Source: Flaccisagitta enflata (Eukaryota; Chaetognatha; Sagittoidea; Aphragmophora). Taken from it: a stretch of 64,000 nt of DNA. The position numbers were made by a program, and so were the translations under genes. The stretch covers positions 61,008,001-61,072,000 of the forward strand of contig OZ231126.1 of NCBI GenBank assembly GCA_965153355.1. The letters run 5' to 3'. Under the pieces are notes generated by a model. The model had not been told where the DNA came from, searched no databases, and saw only the letters and a program-made list of their open reading frames with translations. Of this stretch, positions 41,033 through 52,884 are shown piece after piece. How positions within the stretch are numbered: the first letter of the stretch is position 1; every line of letters starts with the position of its first letter.

Positions 41033-41696
41033 TCAGCATCTGCAGCTCTGAATCTTTTCGTGGTTGCCGTCGAGTTCGTCAATTTCGATTCGGTCTCCTT
41101 TTCGCTCAGCGAGTTTTTCGCGGGTGGGCAGTTCGTCCTCAAGAATTTCATCCACCAGATAATCGAAAACCGCTGATGACAAATAGAAAAAAAGAGAGGC
41201 TCGTTTGAATTTCGGTTATCCATTTATCCTATTACGCCTACATGTCCCTATCGCCCAAATCAATCCACTCCAAGGCTTATTTCGGCCACCCATTGGGCCC
41301 ATTTCGGCAACACGTCCCCAATCGCAAAAATACGGCTTTGTAAAAAAACGAAAATCTTGATCTCTACAAGCTGAGGTTTATTGAAACCAGCGAATATAAA
41401 AAAAAAAGTTCCTAGTTTTCAGTATTCTCATGTTTATTTTCCGTTTACTCCCCTGCCTGCCCGCCTGCCCGCCTGCCCGCCTGTCTACTTACACCCTACC
41501 GCGCTTTTGAGCTATGTCACAACGGAATGATATGAATCATATAAAAGCAGATGAGTCACTTACATCTGACGTTGATATTTTCTTTGGCGGAGGCTTCGAA
41601 AAAAGGGAGTTGTATTTCTTCCGCTAATTGCCGGCCCTCGTTAAATGACACCACCCTGTCTTCCTCTAGGTCGCATTTGTTGCCCACCAATACGGC
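41033..41696 (-). CDS. Rab3-like small GTPase, last two exons only
   Basis: On the - strand, exon 41696-41564 (after an AG, ending at GTAAGT) encodes the G4 motif VGNKCDLEEDRVV and the G5 motif FFEASAKENINV. Exon 41172-41033 continues in frame with VFDYLVDEILEDELPTREKL and ends KIQSCRC then TGA. The CxC end is a geranylgeranylation signal of Rab proteins, and the G4/G5 wording is closest to Rab3 as I know the family. Rab3 acts on secretory vesicles. No exon with the P-loop (G1) or the G2/G3 switch motifs was found upstream (higher coordinates) in the window, so the gene is partial here. Confidence 0.8.
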
Positions 41697-42351
41697 CTGT
41701 GTTAATGGTGGTTAGTCTCATGAGAAAAGTGGTGATGCGATTTTAAGTCATTATCAGGTTTTAACGTTTTTAAAGCGTGACAGACAGACAGACAAGAGGA
41801 CGGATGGATGTTTCCCTCGCGCTTGCAGAAACCTACTGGTGTATTACTTACTCTGACAATGTTAAGGACTTCAGTAATCCCATCTGTGTAGCGTTGGTAA
41901 CCATTTCTCTGGTCTATCTCTGTTACACGTACTTTTGGGGTCCGTTGGAAGGGCATAATAATAATAACGGAAACACGCGGTCGAAAGTGTTAAAACAAAG
42001 TTATTATCGAAAACCAGACTCTGGCTCTCAGCTGCTGCTTCATCCTCCCCACCATCATGGACTGTTGAAAAAAATTGGCAGCGGCCGCGGCGATGTAAAA
42101 AAAGTCAAGTTGAAACTGCTTCTACGAAAAAGTAAAATATGGAGAAAAAAAAGATTTGAGGGGAGAAATGAATAACATGAATTTGGGGGGAGGATATGGC
42201 TGACGTACAAAACTTGTGGAAGGCTCCTTTGTGTGGTGGTTTTTACTGCCGTTGTTAAGGCTCATTGAATGCGCTGTCGTTGTCAGTATCATGTTCCATT
42301 AGGCAGACTGGCGACTCTGTAAGAAGCTCCGTTCGTCCGTCCGTTCTTCGG

Positions 42352-43171
42352 TCAGTACACATGGACGCAAAATACAGCGTGATGAGGCGCCAATAGCCAA
42401 AAAAATTTAGCACCCCCTCACTCCAGCCATATTGGCTGATTGAAAATTCATAAAGAAAGTTATTTTGAGTAATTTAAGGGAATACAAATGGCGTCATCAG
42501 AGCAATTTTTGAGATTGTAACTAAAACCTTGAAATTTATCATTTTTGCCCACAAAATATACATTTTTGGAAAGGACAGAAAATAGAGTAAAACGTGATAA
42601 ATTTCAAGGTTATAGGTACAATTTAAAAATTTCCTCTGATGACGCCACTCATATTCCCCTTCTACAGACGGGACCCTAATAAGAGCGGAGGAGGGACCCA
42701 AAGTTTTAGCATCACCCCCTGGCACAGCCTGCCACTTTACTTAGTAGTTATATGATTACAATTTTGGGTGGATATTGTTAGTCACCGTGGCGATTTTTGA
42801 ATTTCCACCTAGAACACCCCCAAATTTTCAAAATTGAAGAAAAGAATGGGTTTAATTTTTTGAGGGTCCGGAGGGTGATTTTGCAAAATTTAAGGGTGTT
42901 CTAGGTGGAAATTCAAAAATCGCCACGGTGGCGCCAATTGTATTCACCTAAGGTGTAAATTGCCACAGCAAGTGAGAGAAATGCTTGAGCCATTTGAGCT
43001 GTAGGGGGTGATGCTAAAACTTCGGGTCCCTCCTCCGCTCTTATTAGGGTCCCGTCTGTAGTGACTTAAAACAACTTTTAAAAAGAAATTTCATTCAGCC
43101 AAATTGGCTGTAGTGGGGGGTGCTAAAACTTTTGGCGCCTTATCACGCTGTATTTTGCGTCCATGTGTAAA
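42352..43171. mobile_element. Foldback element with ACATGGACGC ends, copy B
   Basis: Nearly the whole 820 bp is a nested inverted repeat: ends ACACATGGACGCAAAATACA / TGTATTTTGCGTCCATGTGT; inside, GACGGGACCCTAATAAGAGC at about 42668 and its complement at about 43045; inside that, CACCGTGGCGATTTTTGAAT near 42783 and its complement near 42915. No ORF. Shares ends and some interior with copy A. Confidence 0.8.
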
Positions 43172-43327
43172 CATAAGTCGTAAAGTGGGAAAACTAGCGT
43201 TTTGGATTGGGATTTCCATCAACGTCTTGAACAAAAGATTTATGAGAAGGAGCAAAAATCATTTCAAGTGCGAGCGATATTGGCTATCTCCACATTGCTT
43301 TCCCTCCTTTAAATCCAATCTTGTTAG

Positions 43328-43381
43328 GTCATGAATGTTTGGAGCAGGCCATCACGTATTGGGGAGACGCGTTGTAATTGT
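43328..43381 (+). pseudogene. Decayed upstream copy of the first visible mitoguardin exon
   Basis: The first ~50 bp of exon 43426-43565 (GTCATGAATGT.TGGAGCAGG) are found 98 bp upstream with three or four changes and then TAA/TAG stops; it also keeps an AG before it. Confidence 0.8.
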
Positions 43382-43425
43382 TAGCAATGTTCTTGGTTAT
43401 CATTAATTTATCTAATTTATTTCAG

Positions 43426-45834
43426 GTCATGAATGTCTGGAGCAGGCTATCACGTATTGGGAAGATGCGTTGGAATTGTTGGAGTATTTACCGGGCAGCG
43501 GCGGTGTTTCGGGTCCACCCGCCCTCCCCACGGCCAAAGAAGCTCAACTCGCCAGAGAACTTCAGGTCCTGATTGTTATTGGATTGGATTTATGCTCAAA
43601 AGTGCAAATAAAAAACACCCTTAAAAATCCCTGTAACTGAGCTGTACAATAATTCATTGTACGAATACGTAACAAACCCGCAATAAATATACACTGTATA
43701 AATGTTAAACAGTCATACCAATAGACGGTAAAATATTTGCTATGTTTAGGTAACATATGAAATAGATGTAGGAAAAAGAAACGTAGTCAACTTGAGTTGG
43801 CACCCCCGATTGACGCAGTACCATGTCGACTAAGATTACATTTCGCCAACGTCTGTTACCGTTAGAGGTATTTGATGTGATTTTCTCTCATTTGAAAAAA
43901 AAACATGAAACTTTTACATTGATCAGATTTTGGTTGAGAAAGCGTCTGCTATCGCCAATCAACTCAAAGACAACGTCATCAAACCCGCTGAAGACATTCA
44001 CAGTGGAAAAACGAAAAGTAAGGTTCATCTAACAGCCTGTCGCCTGTCTTACCGTGTCGTGGTGTTAACGAGAGTGATCTACGTTAGGGCAAGGGTGTTG
44101 GCCCTGTGGGTTGTGGGGTAAAACTGGTCACCCCTCATAAGGCAAGACAGCCAATTGTTTTATTCAACATCAACTAGTTCGACAAATATTTATCTCACCA
44201 GGATCCAAAAAGTTGCAATGACACTTATTATGTTTACGGATGCTGATGCACTTTTTACTTGTGTCGTAAGATTTTAAGAATTAGTTCTCATTAAAAATTT
44301 TTTCCCCTAAAAAAGTCTATGCATTTGATACACAGTAATTATCCCAGGAATAAGGTCTTTCAATCGAAATGAGTGTCTCTGAAAATACGAACAGTCGTTG
44401 ATGATAGTGACGCTTGAGATATACAATTGGTGTGTTTACTTTCTGGGAAAAACGCGCAGATTTAGCCAAATTTCATCATGAGGCAAGAACTAGTGGGTGA
44501 TCCCATTTTTTCCCTTTGTGACCCGTTTTACCCGATCGTAGCCCTTCTGCGTGAACTCTCACCGAATTTCCTTTCTTTTCCCCGTCCACGCGCAGACACG
44601 TTGGTATCCGCGGCGTCGTTCGATCGATTTCAACAAGTCCTGGAAACTGGTTCCGTGTCTGGACAATCGGGCGCCCCTTCGGCGTTCTCCTTGGCCAAAC
44701 GCAGTCTCTCCGTCTCCGAGACATCGGAAGCCGACAGCTTCGTCTCCGCCGTCTCCAATGGCACAGCCAGACTATCCGTTTATTCGTCGCAAGAGACTTT
44801 GGTGAGTGAATTGATCAGGCCTTTTGGAGGCGCTGGGTCTTGTTTCCTTTTCGGTACCCGTCATGAATGTATTGTGTAGCGTAGGTCCGAAATGGTCGCA
44901 ATGCTTGGTTTTAAGGTTTTCAATGGAAAGCAAGCAAAAAAAATCCACGAAAATCATTCCCTATTTCGAAATTTTTACACTGTTGTGGACCGAAGCTACT
45001 TAGTTAAAACTTCGTCAAACTGTGTCAATGGGAAATATCTATGTCTCATGCTTGCTCTGCATTGACAATATTATTTTAGGAGGTGGCAGTCTAACTTTAT
45101 GGTCAGATTTCTGGATACGATCAATGATACATGATATGACCCGTTCACGTTTGGAAGGTTCAAATCTTTAATTACTGTTTTTTTTTTGAGAGCCATAACT
45201 TGATTCCGTCATATTCCAGTTGCCAGACGAAGACGTGAACGCCGAAGTGGAATTTGTCATGTATAAAGAAGGAATCCTCGATATCGACACCATCGGAGTT
45301 GAAGCCAGAAAAATGAGGTAAGAATGGAAGACAGGATGAATTAATGAATGAATAAACAAGGCCGGATGCACGGCTACCCAAGTCGCGTGCGTGTGGGCAG
45401 GGGCAGCATTTTATGAAATTGATTATTCATGCAGTAGGGCAGGAGCAGTAGCTCCAAAACCGCCTGTAAACGCCGAAAAATAACTAAGCGTTCCCAATTG
45501 TCGGACGGACGGACGGACTGACCGACAGATAGAGCGGGTTGTAGAGTCGCCTGCATGCGACTATAAGAAATCAGTGGTAACGAGTGAACACATGTATATT
45601 TTTATCAATGTAGTGGATTGGACTGTCACTATTTGATAGAGCATTACCCTCATCCTCGATTTAAGGAGTCATTTAAGTAGAACAAAGAAAAACGATAACG
45701 ATTCTCTCCTTCTTTCGACTTGTGAGTAATTGGTTGTCGGGAGATTCGCCACTAGGGGGTCCGGTGCTCTCCCTTTTTCTATCCCTTTGTACATGTATGA
45801 AAAGGCTGCCTTTTTTCCAACCGCAAGTTTTCCA

Positions 45835-45879
<45 letters not shown>

Positions 45880-46783
45880 CCCAGGACTTCGATGTTGAAT
45901 TGCTCCAACGATCGGGAATTCCTGGGCAAGTTGTCGGCCGTCCGTCGTGCCTTCGACGCTCTCCTCTCCGATCGCTCCGTCAGGTCCTGGTTCATCTCCA
46001 TGGGGCGCCAAATTATCGGGGATCTCATGTCCAAGGCCGAGAAGGATCCCTCGGGTACGACTACTAAGTACTACTTTTCAGTCAACGACTGCCACCGTTG
46101 ATGTACTTGAGTGTTTTTGTGTGTGAATAGAAATGAGGTTGAGGGCGGTATTCTTTCCCTTTGATTGGTTGACTTTGTTCTTTTATCTTCTGAACAAATT
46201 TTGCGGTCGCGCGTTATGTGCTTCCCCGGGTTTAGTGACTTCTGCATTAGTTTTCTGAAATATCTGGGGTTTACATGGAACACTGAGTAGGGTTGAGCAG
46301 CTTTTGATTCCTCTTCCTCTCCTTGGTCTTCGATTTGATTCCAGTTGGTTACATAATTATTTGATAAAAATAATGGTAAATGGTCAGGGGTACATGGTAA
46401 TACTTAATCAAATATCACAAAAATTGTAAAAGCTTCTAAAATCTTTTTTCTGCTTTTCAAGCTTTTGAGTTTCCCCCCTATCTTTAAATTGATTTTAACT
46501 TCATCCACCCCTGAATGTTTTTAGTCAGTCGGTCCTTATGTCCGTCACCAAGTCGCTTATCTAAGTTCTCCATTCCTGCCTACCTGTCTACGACTAAAAT
46601 TGCCATGTATACGTCCTTGTCCTTCAACGGGAAAATGGTTACTATTGTCCGTTGTCGATCTAATCCTTGACTCTTATTGTCTTCTCTCCCGCAGGGTTTT
46701 ACGCCACTTACGACGAAATGATTCAGTACGTGAATAAACCCGACGCTTTCAATAAAACCTGGGAAGAACTTCAGTCGAGAAAT
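43426..46783 (+). CDS. Mitoguardin (MIGA/FAM73) gene, middle exons only
   Basis: Exons 43426-43565, 43927-44017, 44596-44801, 45220-45317, 45885-46054 and 46695-46783, all with AG/GT borders and agreeing phases. Family matches: CLEQAITYWEDALEL; SAASFDRFQQVLETG; MYKEGILDIDTIGVEARKMR; NCSNDREFLGKLSAVRRAF; GRQIIGDLMSKAEKDPSGFY; YDEMIQYV. Mitoguardins are outer mitochondrial membrane proteins that promote mitochondrial fusion and bridge to lipid droplets or ER. The N-terminal membrane segments and the large C-terminal domain are not found. After 46783 the expected next exon is missing and the PIGO gene begins about 800 bp on. The gene is partial in this window. Confidence 0.83.
45500..45566 (+). 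repeat. Hairpin/GACGGACC module, copy 8
   Basis: GGACGGACGGACGGACTGAC, then GGTTGTAGAGTCGCCTGCATGC and GACTATAAG. It sits in a mitoguardin intron. Confidence 0.65.
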
Positions 46784-46934
46784 GTAAGTTCGTCGTTTCT
46801 ACTTGATGATTGTACATCGTTACCCACCTTGTTTCGAGTCGTAACTTACCTCAGGTCGTAACTAAGGTTTGTTCGACCGGTAGGCTGAAGTAAAAGTGAT
46901 AGTACTTAAATCGGTCACTTGTCCACTTAAGCGT

Positions 46935-47362
46935 CAGATCAAATTTCGACACGAAAGGAGATCGGAATGATGAAAGGAGAAAAAAGAGATCAATTTTTTT
47001 TCTCTACTCGACAGAGTATACAAAATTCTGGATTGATCAGAGTATAATCTTCATCGGTATTAAAGTCGGAACAAAAACAAGGATAACCTGGTATAACACA
47101 AAAAGGTAGGAACGGCGTAATGTTAATGGATGGCATTTTACGGTTTCTCTTTTTCAAAACCTATCCCAATATATTAGTCGGGTGTCTTAGTAGCGCCATC
47201 TGGTTATACCAGGTTATCCTTGTTTTTGTTCCGACTTTAATACCGATGAAGATTATACTCTGATCAATCCAGAATTTTGTATACTCTGTCGAGTAGAGAA
47301 AAAAAATTGATCTCTTTTTTCTCCTTTCATTATTCCGATCTCCTTTCGTGTCGAAATTTGCA
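46935..47362. repeat. Inverted repeat between mitoguardin and PIGO
   Basis: Arms of about 165 bp (46935-47100 and 47196-47362), almost perfect, e.g. ACCTGGTATAACAC against GGTTATACCAGGT, with a spacer of about 95 bp. Contains no ORF of note; likely a foldback MITE. Confidence 0.85.
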
Positions 47363-47608
47363 ATTTTTCCTTGCATCACATCGATCTCATCATTGCTTGC
47401 TCTTTCTCGTATTTGACTATTTCAAATCTGTATCTACTATCTATGCTGCTTGGGACTTTTTTTGCTCCCAGAGCGGTGTTTTTTTAAATGAATACTTTAC
47501 GTTTACATTCTTTTTTTCTAAGAAAAATGACTTCTCTTAAATTTGTTTTCTTGATAACAGTAAGCAGTTGCCCAGAGACTACCGACTAGCGGGGCGGTTA
47601 AATTTGAA

Positions 47609-49692
47609 ATGGCGGCTAAGAACTGGCGGATATTAACTGTCTTATTTTGGTGCGTTTCGATGCACATTTTGGGACTTTACATCTTCTCCAAAGGTTTCTT
47701 GTTAAGCCGAGTGCAAATTCACAATGTCACGACCAAATGCGAGTCAACTTCGCATTCCTCGTGCGCCGCGCTTCCACCGAAATTTGGGAAATTTATCTTC
47801 ATCGTGGTGGACGCTCTCCGTTACGATTTCGCCGATTACTACGCCTCGGAAGTGGAACTCGATGAGAAACCATTCCAAAACAAGATGCCGCTATTTAGGC
47901 AGTTGGAAGCGGTCAACGCGGAAAAAGCCGGATTGTTTGAGTTTATCGCGGATCCGCCGACGACGACCATGCAGCGCCTCCAAGGTTTGACGACGGGCAG
48001 TTTGCCGACTTTCGTCGACGTCGGCGCTAATTTCGACGGCTATCAAATCGTCGAAGACAATTTCCTCTCTCAACTGAATTCGTCGGGAAAACCCGTCGTG
48101 TTCATGGGCGACGACACTTGGACCAATCTATTCCCGCGCCAGTTCTTGCGCCAATATCCGTTTCCTTCCTTCAACGTCAGGGATCTTCACACCGTCGACA
48201 ACGGCGTCAAAAGACATTTCTTTACCGAGTTGGCCAAAACGGATTGGTCCGTTTTGATCGCGCACATGCTCGGCGTCGATCACTGCGGCCATCGTTACGG
48301 ACCCGATCATCCCGAGATGGCCGGCAAATTGCGAGAAACCAACGAGTTTCTTCGACAAGTCGTGGATAAAATGGACGACGATACTTTGCTCGTCGTTTTG
48401 GGCGACCACGGGATGACTTCCTCGGGAGACCATGGCGGCGATTCGGACGGAGAATTGTCGGCGGCGCTATTTCTCCATGCCAAAAAGCCTTTCTTAGCCG
48501 CGCGTCCTCCTTTGTCACAAAAGAAAATTCCCCAAATCGATCTCATTCCGACGCTCTCATTACTCGCCGATATCGCGATTCCTTTCTCCAATCTCGGCAA
48601 ACCCATTTTGGAATTGTTTCCGGATGAAAAAGAGAAACTCGCCGCGTTGGATTCCGTCGTATCTCAGGTCGGAACCTATCTAAACGCTTATCGCCAAGTC
48701 GCCGACGACATTCCCGCGGATGACCTACGCCGAATCTCGCTACTCTTCGATGAAATAAGAAACTCCCAGGAAAATGGCGCGTCCTCTGTCGAAGACAACA
48801 ACATCGTGAACCGAATTCGACTCTCTACTGAATATTTAGAAACGGTTCGCGCCGTTTGCGAGCGAGTTTGGGCCAAATTTGACCTCTCCTTGATCATCAT
48901 CGGACTCGTCGTTTGCCTGACCGACGCCCTCATTGTCGTAACTCTGTACTGCGACACGCGAATCTTCGTCGAGGACTCTTCCTTCTCTATGCTCGGTCGC
49001 GTTTTCGCCATTTCCGCTCTCATTTCCGGCGTCGAGTTGATCATTACTCACTCTTCCGTCTTGTCTGAATCCATTGGCGCCTTTGTTAACATCCCCAATA
49101 CTCAAGGCCTCGTCGGATTCGCTCTCGCCGTCCTCTCATTTCTCCATTCCGTCAAATCGAGTTATTTTGGTGACTCGGAGGAAGCCCAAAGTAAATTCGT
49201 CAAGCTTTGGCATAGAATTCGTTCGCCGTCTCTGCCCAGCGTCTTGGCTTCTTTTATCGTCGCTACTCTCTGCGCGTGCGCCTTCTCCAACAGCTTCGTC
49301 GTGTCCGAGGATCGCGTCGTTCACTTCGCCGTTTTGTCCGTCATGTGGTTTGTCGTATTGAAGACAGTGGTCGAGAACCGTGCGTCTCAACTAACTAAAG
49401 AGCATCCAGCCGCTTCGACTCAAAGTAATAATTCTTCCTCCTCTTCCTCCTCTTCCTCTTCGGCCAAGTCGTCGAAAGTCACCTCCAGAACCTCGTACTT
49501 TGGAGACTACATTGCTAATTGGAGATTTCTGCTGTTGTTGTTGGCGTTCTTCGCTTCATGTTTGTTGATGTTAGGCCGGCATATCGGCCAGGCTTGTCGC
49601 GAAGAACAATTTTGGTGCGAAACGACCTCGTTCATTCAACCTCTATCTGCCTTTCAAAAAGGTCGTCATTTAGGACTCTGGTTGAACATTCG
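47609..49692 (+). CDS. PIGO: GPI ethanolamine phosphate transferase 3, first large exon
   Basis: From ATG 47609 a single open exon gives 694 full codons and ends phase 2 at a GTGAGT donor. An N-terminal membrane segment (residues about 8-33) is followed by the alkaline-phosphatase-like lumenal domain: IVVDALRYDF (D68), DPPTTTMQRL with the catalytic Thr (118-120 region), VFMGDDTW, GVDHCGHRYGP (D224, H225, H228) and GDHGMTSSGDHGGDS (D266, H267, H275). Several membrane helices follow from about residue 425. PIGO transfers ethanolamine phosphate to the third mannose of the GPI precursor in the ER. The vertebrate protein is near 1090 residues, so about 390 C-terminal residues (more membrane helices) should lie downstream, but none is seen in the 14 kb of repeats that follow. 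Confidence 0.93.
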
Positions 49693-50506
49693 GTGAGTTT
49701 TTTTCAAGACCCAATATTTTGTAATCTCACAGAATCCAACTTGATTAGTTTCAAGTTGAAATGATTCTTGAAAAACGCTTAAGCTATAGCGAAATATGGT
49801 TTTAATGGTGTTACAATAATTGTTGCACAGGTGTTAAAGCTTGAAACAGTGAAAGATCGGATGTTTTTGTCCCCGACGAACAGTTTTCGTCGGTGGACTA
49901 TGAGATAGCCTGTTTGTGCTAGTCTGTCTGTGTGTGTGTGTGTGTGTCTGTCTGTCTGTGTAAAACCTTCTCATATCTTTGGATCCAGACTTCAGAAGTT
50001 CATGAAACTTTACCAGTGTTATTATTATGTCAATGGGAGCTTGTGTACCGATTTTCAGAAAAATTCATAAACTTTTACTACCCTTTGCCTATTATTTTTG
50101 TAGTAATATTTAGCTGGGACTTAGGTGGTTTACATAGGTAGAGGGTAGTAAAAGTTTATGATTTTTTTTTTAATTTGGTATACAAGTAGAGGGTAGTAAA
50201 TAAACAACCCCTGCAAAATTCGAATTAAATCTGAAGTCTGGTTTAGAAGATATTAGCTTATTTATGTAGTAATATGTTATAGGACTTGGGCGATTTACAT
50301 AGGCAAGGGTAGTAAGGTTATGAATTTTTTTCTAATTTGGTATACAAGTAGAGGGTAGTAAATAAACAACCCCTGCAAAATTCGAATTAAATCTGAAGCC
50401 TGGTTTATGAGATATTAGCTTATTTATGTAGTAATATATTAGGACTTAAGCAGTTTTCATACGCAAAGGGTAGTAAAAGTTTATGAATTTTTTTAAAACT
50501 TAGTAA

Positions 50507-51100
50507 TAGGTCGCCCAGAATAACCCATTTTGTTAAAGTAATAATCCCTGCAGCTTTTTTTGAAGATTATACACCACAGAATAGGAATTCAGCAGCAAAA
50601 AAATTTTTGGAAATTTTTTTATGGCGGAAGTATTAGGCCAATGGTGATATAAGGTCAAAATTTCAAAATGAGAATTACATAAATCTGATCGCAGATTCAT
50701 AATCCTTGCAAAAAAGTGTCAATAGAAAGTGCTCTTCTTTTATTGATATTCCTTCAGGAACATTGTCAAAATAAGGGTCAAAGATCTAGATCGGGTCAAA
50801 ATTGCTCTTTTGTTCAAAATTGACCTTATTTAGATCTTTGACCTCAATTTTGACAATCTTCCCGAAAGAATATCAAAAAAAGAAGAGCACTTTCTTTGAC
50901 AGTTTTTGCATGATCATGAATCTGCAATCAGATTTGCAAAATTTCATTTTGAAATTTTGACCTTATATCACCCAACCTTCTTCTATATAAAAAATTTCCC
51001 AAAAATTTTCTGCTGAAATCCTATTCTTTGGTGTATTTTCTTTGAGAAAAGCTGCAGGGATGAGTACTTTTCAATAAAATGAGTTTTTCTGGGAGGTCTA
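50507..51100. mobile_element. hAT-type MITE in the left palindrome arm
   Basis: Ends TAGGTCGCCCAGAA and its approximate complement TTCTGGGAGGTCTA, flanked by the 8-bp direct repeat CTTAGTAA (50499-50506 and 51101-51108), which fits the hAT consensus nTnnnnAn. Arms are long, so it is a foldback. The fragment at 27,780 shows the same sequence without the insert. Confidence 0.85.
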
Positions 51101-51216
51101 CTTAGTAAACAGGTAAATAATGTCAATTAAAGAGCTCCTGCAAAATTCGATTTGAATCTGAAGTCTGGTTTATGAGATATAAACTTATTTATGTAGTAAT
51201 ATATTACTGTTGTGGG

Positions 51217-51218
<2 letters not shown>

Positions 51219-51287
<69 letters not shown>

Positions 51288-51420
51288 ACACACACGTGCA
51301 CACACACACACACGTACACACACACACACACGTGCGCACGCGCGCGCACACGCATGTGCGTGCACGTGCACACGCACACGTACGCGCACGTGCGCCTGCC
51401 ACGAACACGCACAGAGAGAG
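51219..51420. repeat. (CA)n microsatellite with CACGTG interruptions
   Basis: Pure CA at first, then GTGCACACAC and CGCGCGCACA variants. Mirrored at about 62905-63105. Confidence 0.95.
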
Positions 51421-51559
51421 AGCGACAGTGTGTTTTTTCTTCCCGTGGACTGTTTTAAAAACAGATATTGCTAAAATTGCATAGAATAATCCATGCCATT
51501 CCTCTAAAAAAAGGTTTGCCATGACCTAAGACCAAGGTTTGCCTTTTGACTTCAGTGTT

Positions 51560-51735
51560 TAATGTTCAAGGTATGCTGTCATGGACTTTAAGGTATGCTG
51601 TCATGGACTTTAAGGTATGCCGTCATGGACTTTAAGGTATGCCGTCATGGACTTTAAGGTATGCCGTCATGGACTTTAAGGTATGCCGTCATGGACTTTA
51701 AGGTATGCCGTCATGGACTTTAAGGTATGCATGCC
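51560..51735. repeat. 22-bp minisatellite (AAGGTATGCCGTCATGGACTTT)
   Basis: About eight units. Mirrored at about 62570-62745; related units at 28040-28210. Confidence 0.9.
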
Positions 51736-52143
51736 ATCATGAACATCAATTATTTTTTAATTTTTTTTTTTTTTTTTTTTTTGAAATTTTTTGAAATTTT
51801 TTTTTGATTTTTTGAAATTTTTTTTTTTTTCCGTGTATCTTCTCCGAGTCGCGTTTACGCGACGGACAAACTGTGGGCAAAAGTGGCTTCAAGGTTGGTT
51901 TTAACTTTAAGATAATTTTGAAGAAGGCAAAACTTAGGTACCCGACATTTCTGGGTGGGAGCTTCTCCAAGAAAAAATCATCGAACTTCGATGATTTTTG
52001 ACCGCGACCGCGACAGCGACATTTTGAGATCGCGTCATGACTCGACATTTTCTGGGTTGGAGCCTCTCCAAGGAAAAATCATCGAACTTCGATGATTCTT
52101 GACCGCGACCGCGACATTTTGGGATCGCGTCAGGTTTGCTTCA

Positions 52144-52200
<57 letters not shown>

Positions 52201-52254
52201 TGGTATTGAGGGATCCGATGACGCGATCGGTTGAAGTAATCATAAAATGAGATT

Positions 52255-52350
52255 GATGGTTATGTGACGTGGTCACGTGATGAGATTGATGGTCACGTGA
52301 CGTGGTCACGTGACGTGGTCACGTGACGTGGTCACGTGACGTGGTCACTT
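52255..52350. repeat. CACGTGACGTGGT tandem repeat
   Basis: Units of 13-15 bp, each with one CACGTG palindrome. Mirrored and longer at about 61955-62050; related text at 54300-54385 and 59890-59990. Confidence 0.85.
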
Positions 52351-52884
52351 AACATTATCAGGTCTAAAACTTCTCTGAGGAAAAATCATCAAACTTCGAT
52401 GAAAAAATGATTGTCGCATGATTCACTGTATTAAAAAGATGTAATATGAGGACTAAAGTGATTTATGGTTTGTCCCCGGTACAGGCACAGGCAACATGGA
52501 TTGTCCCTGGTAGAAATATCACGGATTGTACTTAGGACAAGTATCATGAATTTTCCCTTGGACAAGTAAGCATTGTCCTGAGTGTCATGGATTGTCTCGG
52601 TACAGGCAACATGGATTGTCCCTGGTAGAAATATCACGGATTGTACTTAGGACAAGTATCATGAATTTTCCCTTGGACAATGTACTTTGGACATATATTG
52701 ACCCTGGAGTGTGATGGATTGTCCCTGGCACAAGTATCATTGATTGTCCCTGGGACAAGTATGATCTATAATCATGGGTTGTCAATTGTCTGGAATAAGT
52801 GTCCTGGATTCGCACTAGATCAAGCGTCATGAATTTTCCCTGGGACAAATGCCATGGATTCTGATAATCATCAAACTTCATTGG

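Noticed and set aside
41875-41935. Exon-like 57 nt on the - strand between AG and GTAAGT, just upstream of the Rab exons
   Set aside because: Splice-like borders and in phase, but its translation does not resemble the Rab region that should precede the G4 motif.
41777-42175. 132-codon + strand ORF
   Set aside because: No recognisable domain and it overlaps repeat-like flank; no splice or codon evidence.
38989-43425. Patatin catalytic exons of the PNPLA gene
   Set aside because: No GGGGARG, GxSxG or DGG motif in any + strand frame; the interval holds foldbacks and Rab-like exons on the other strand.
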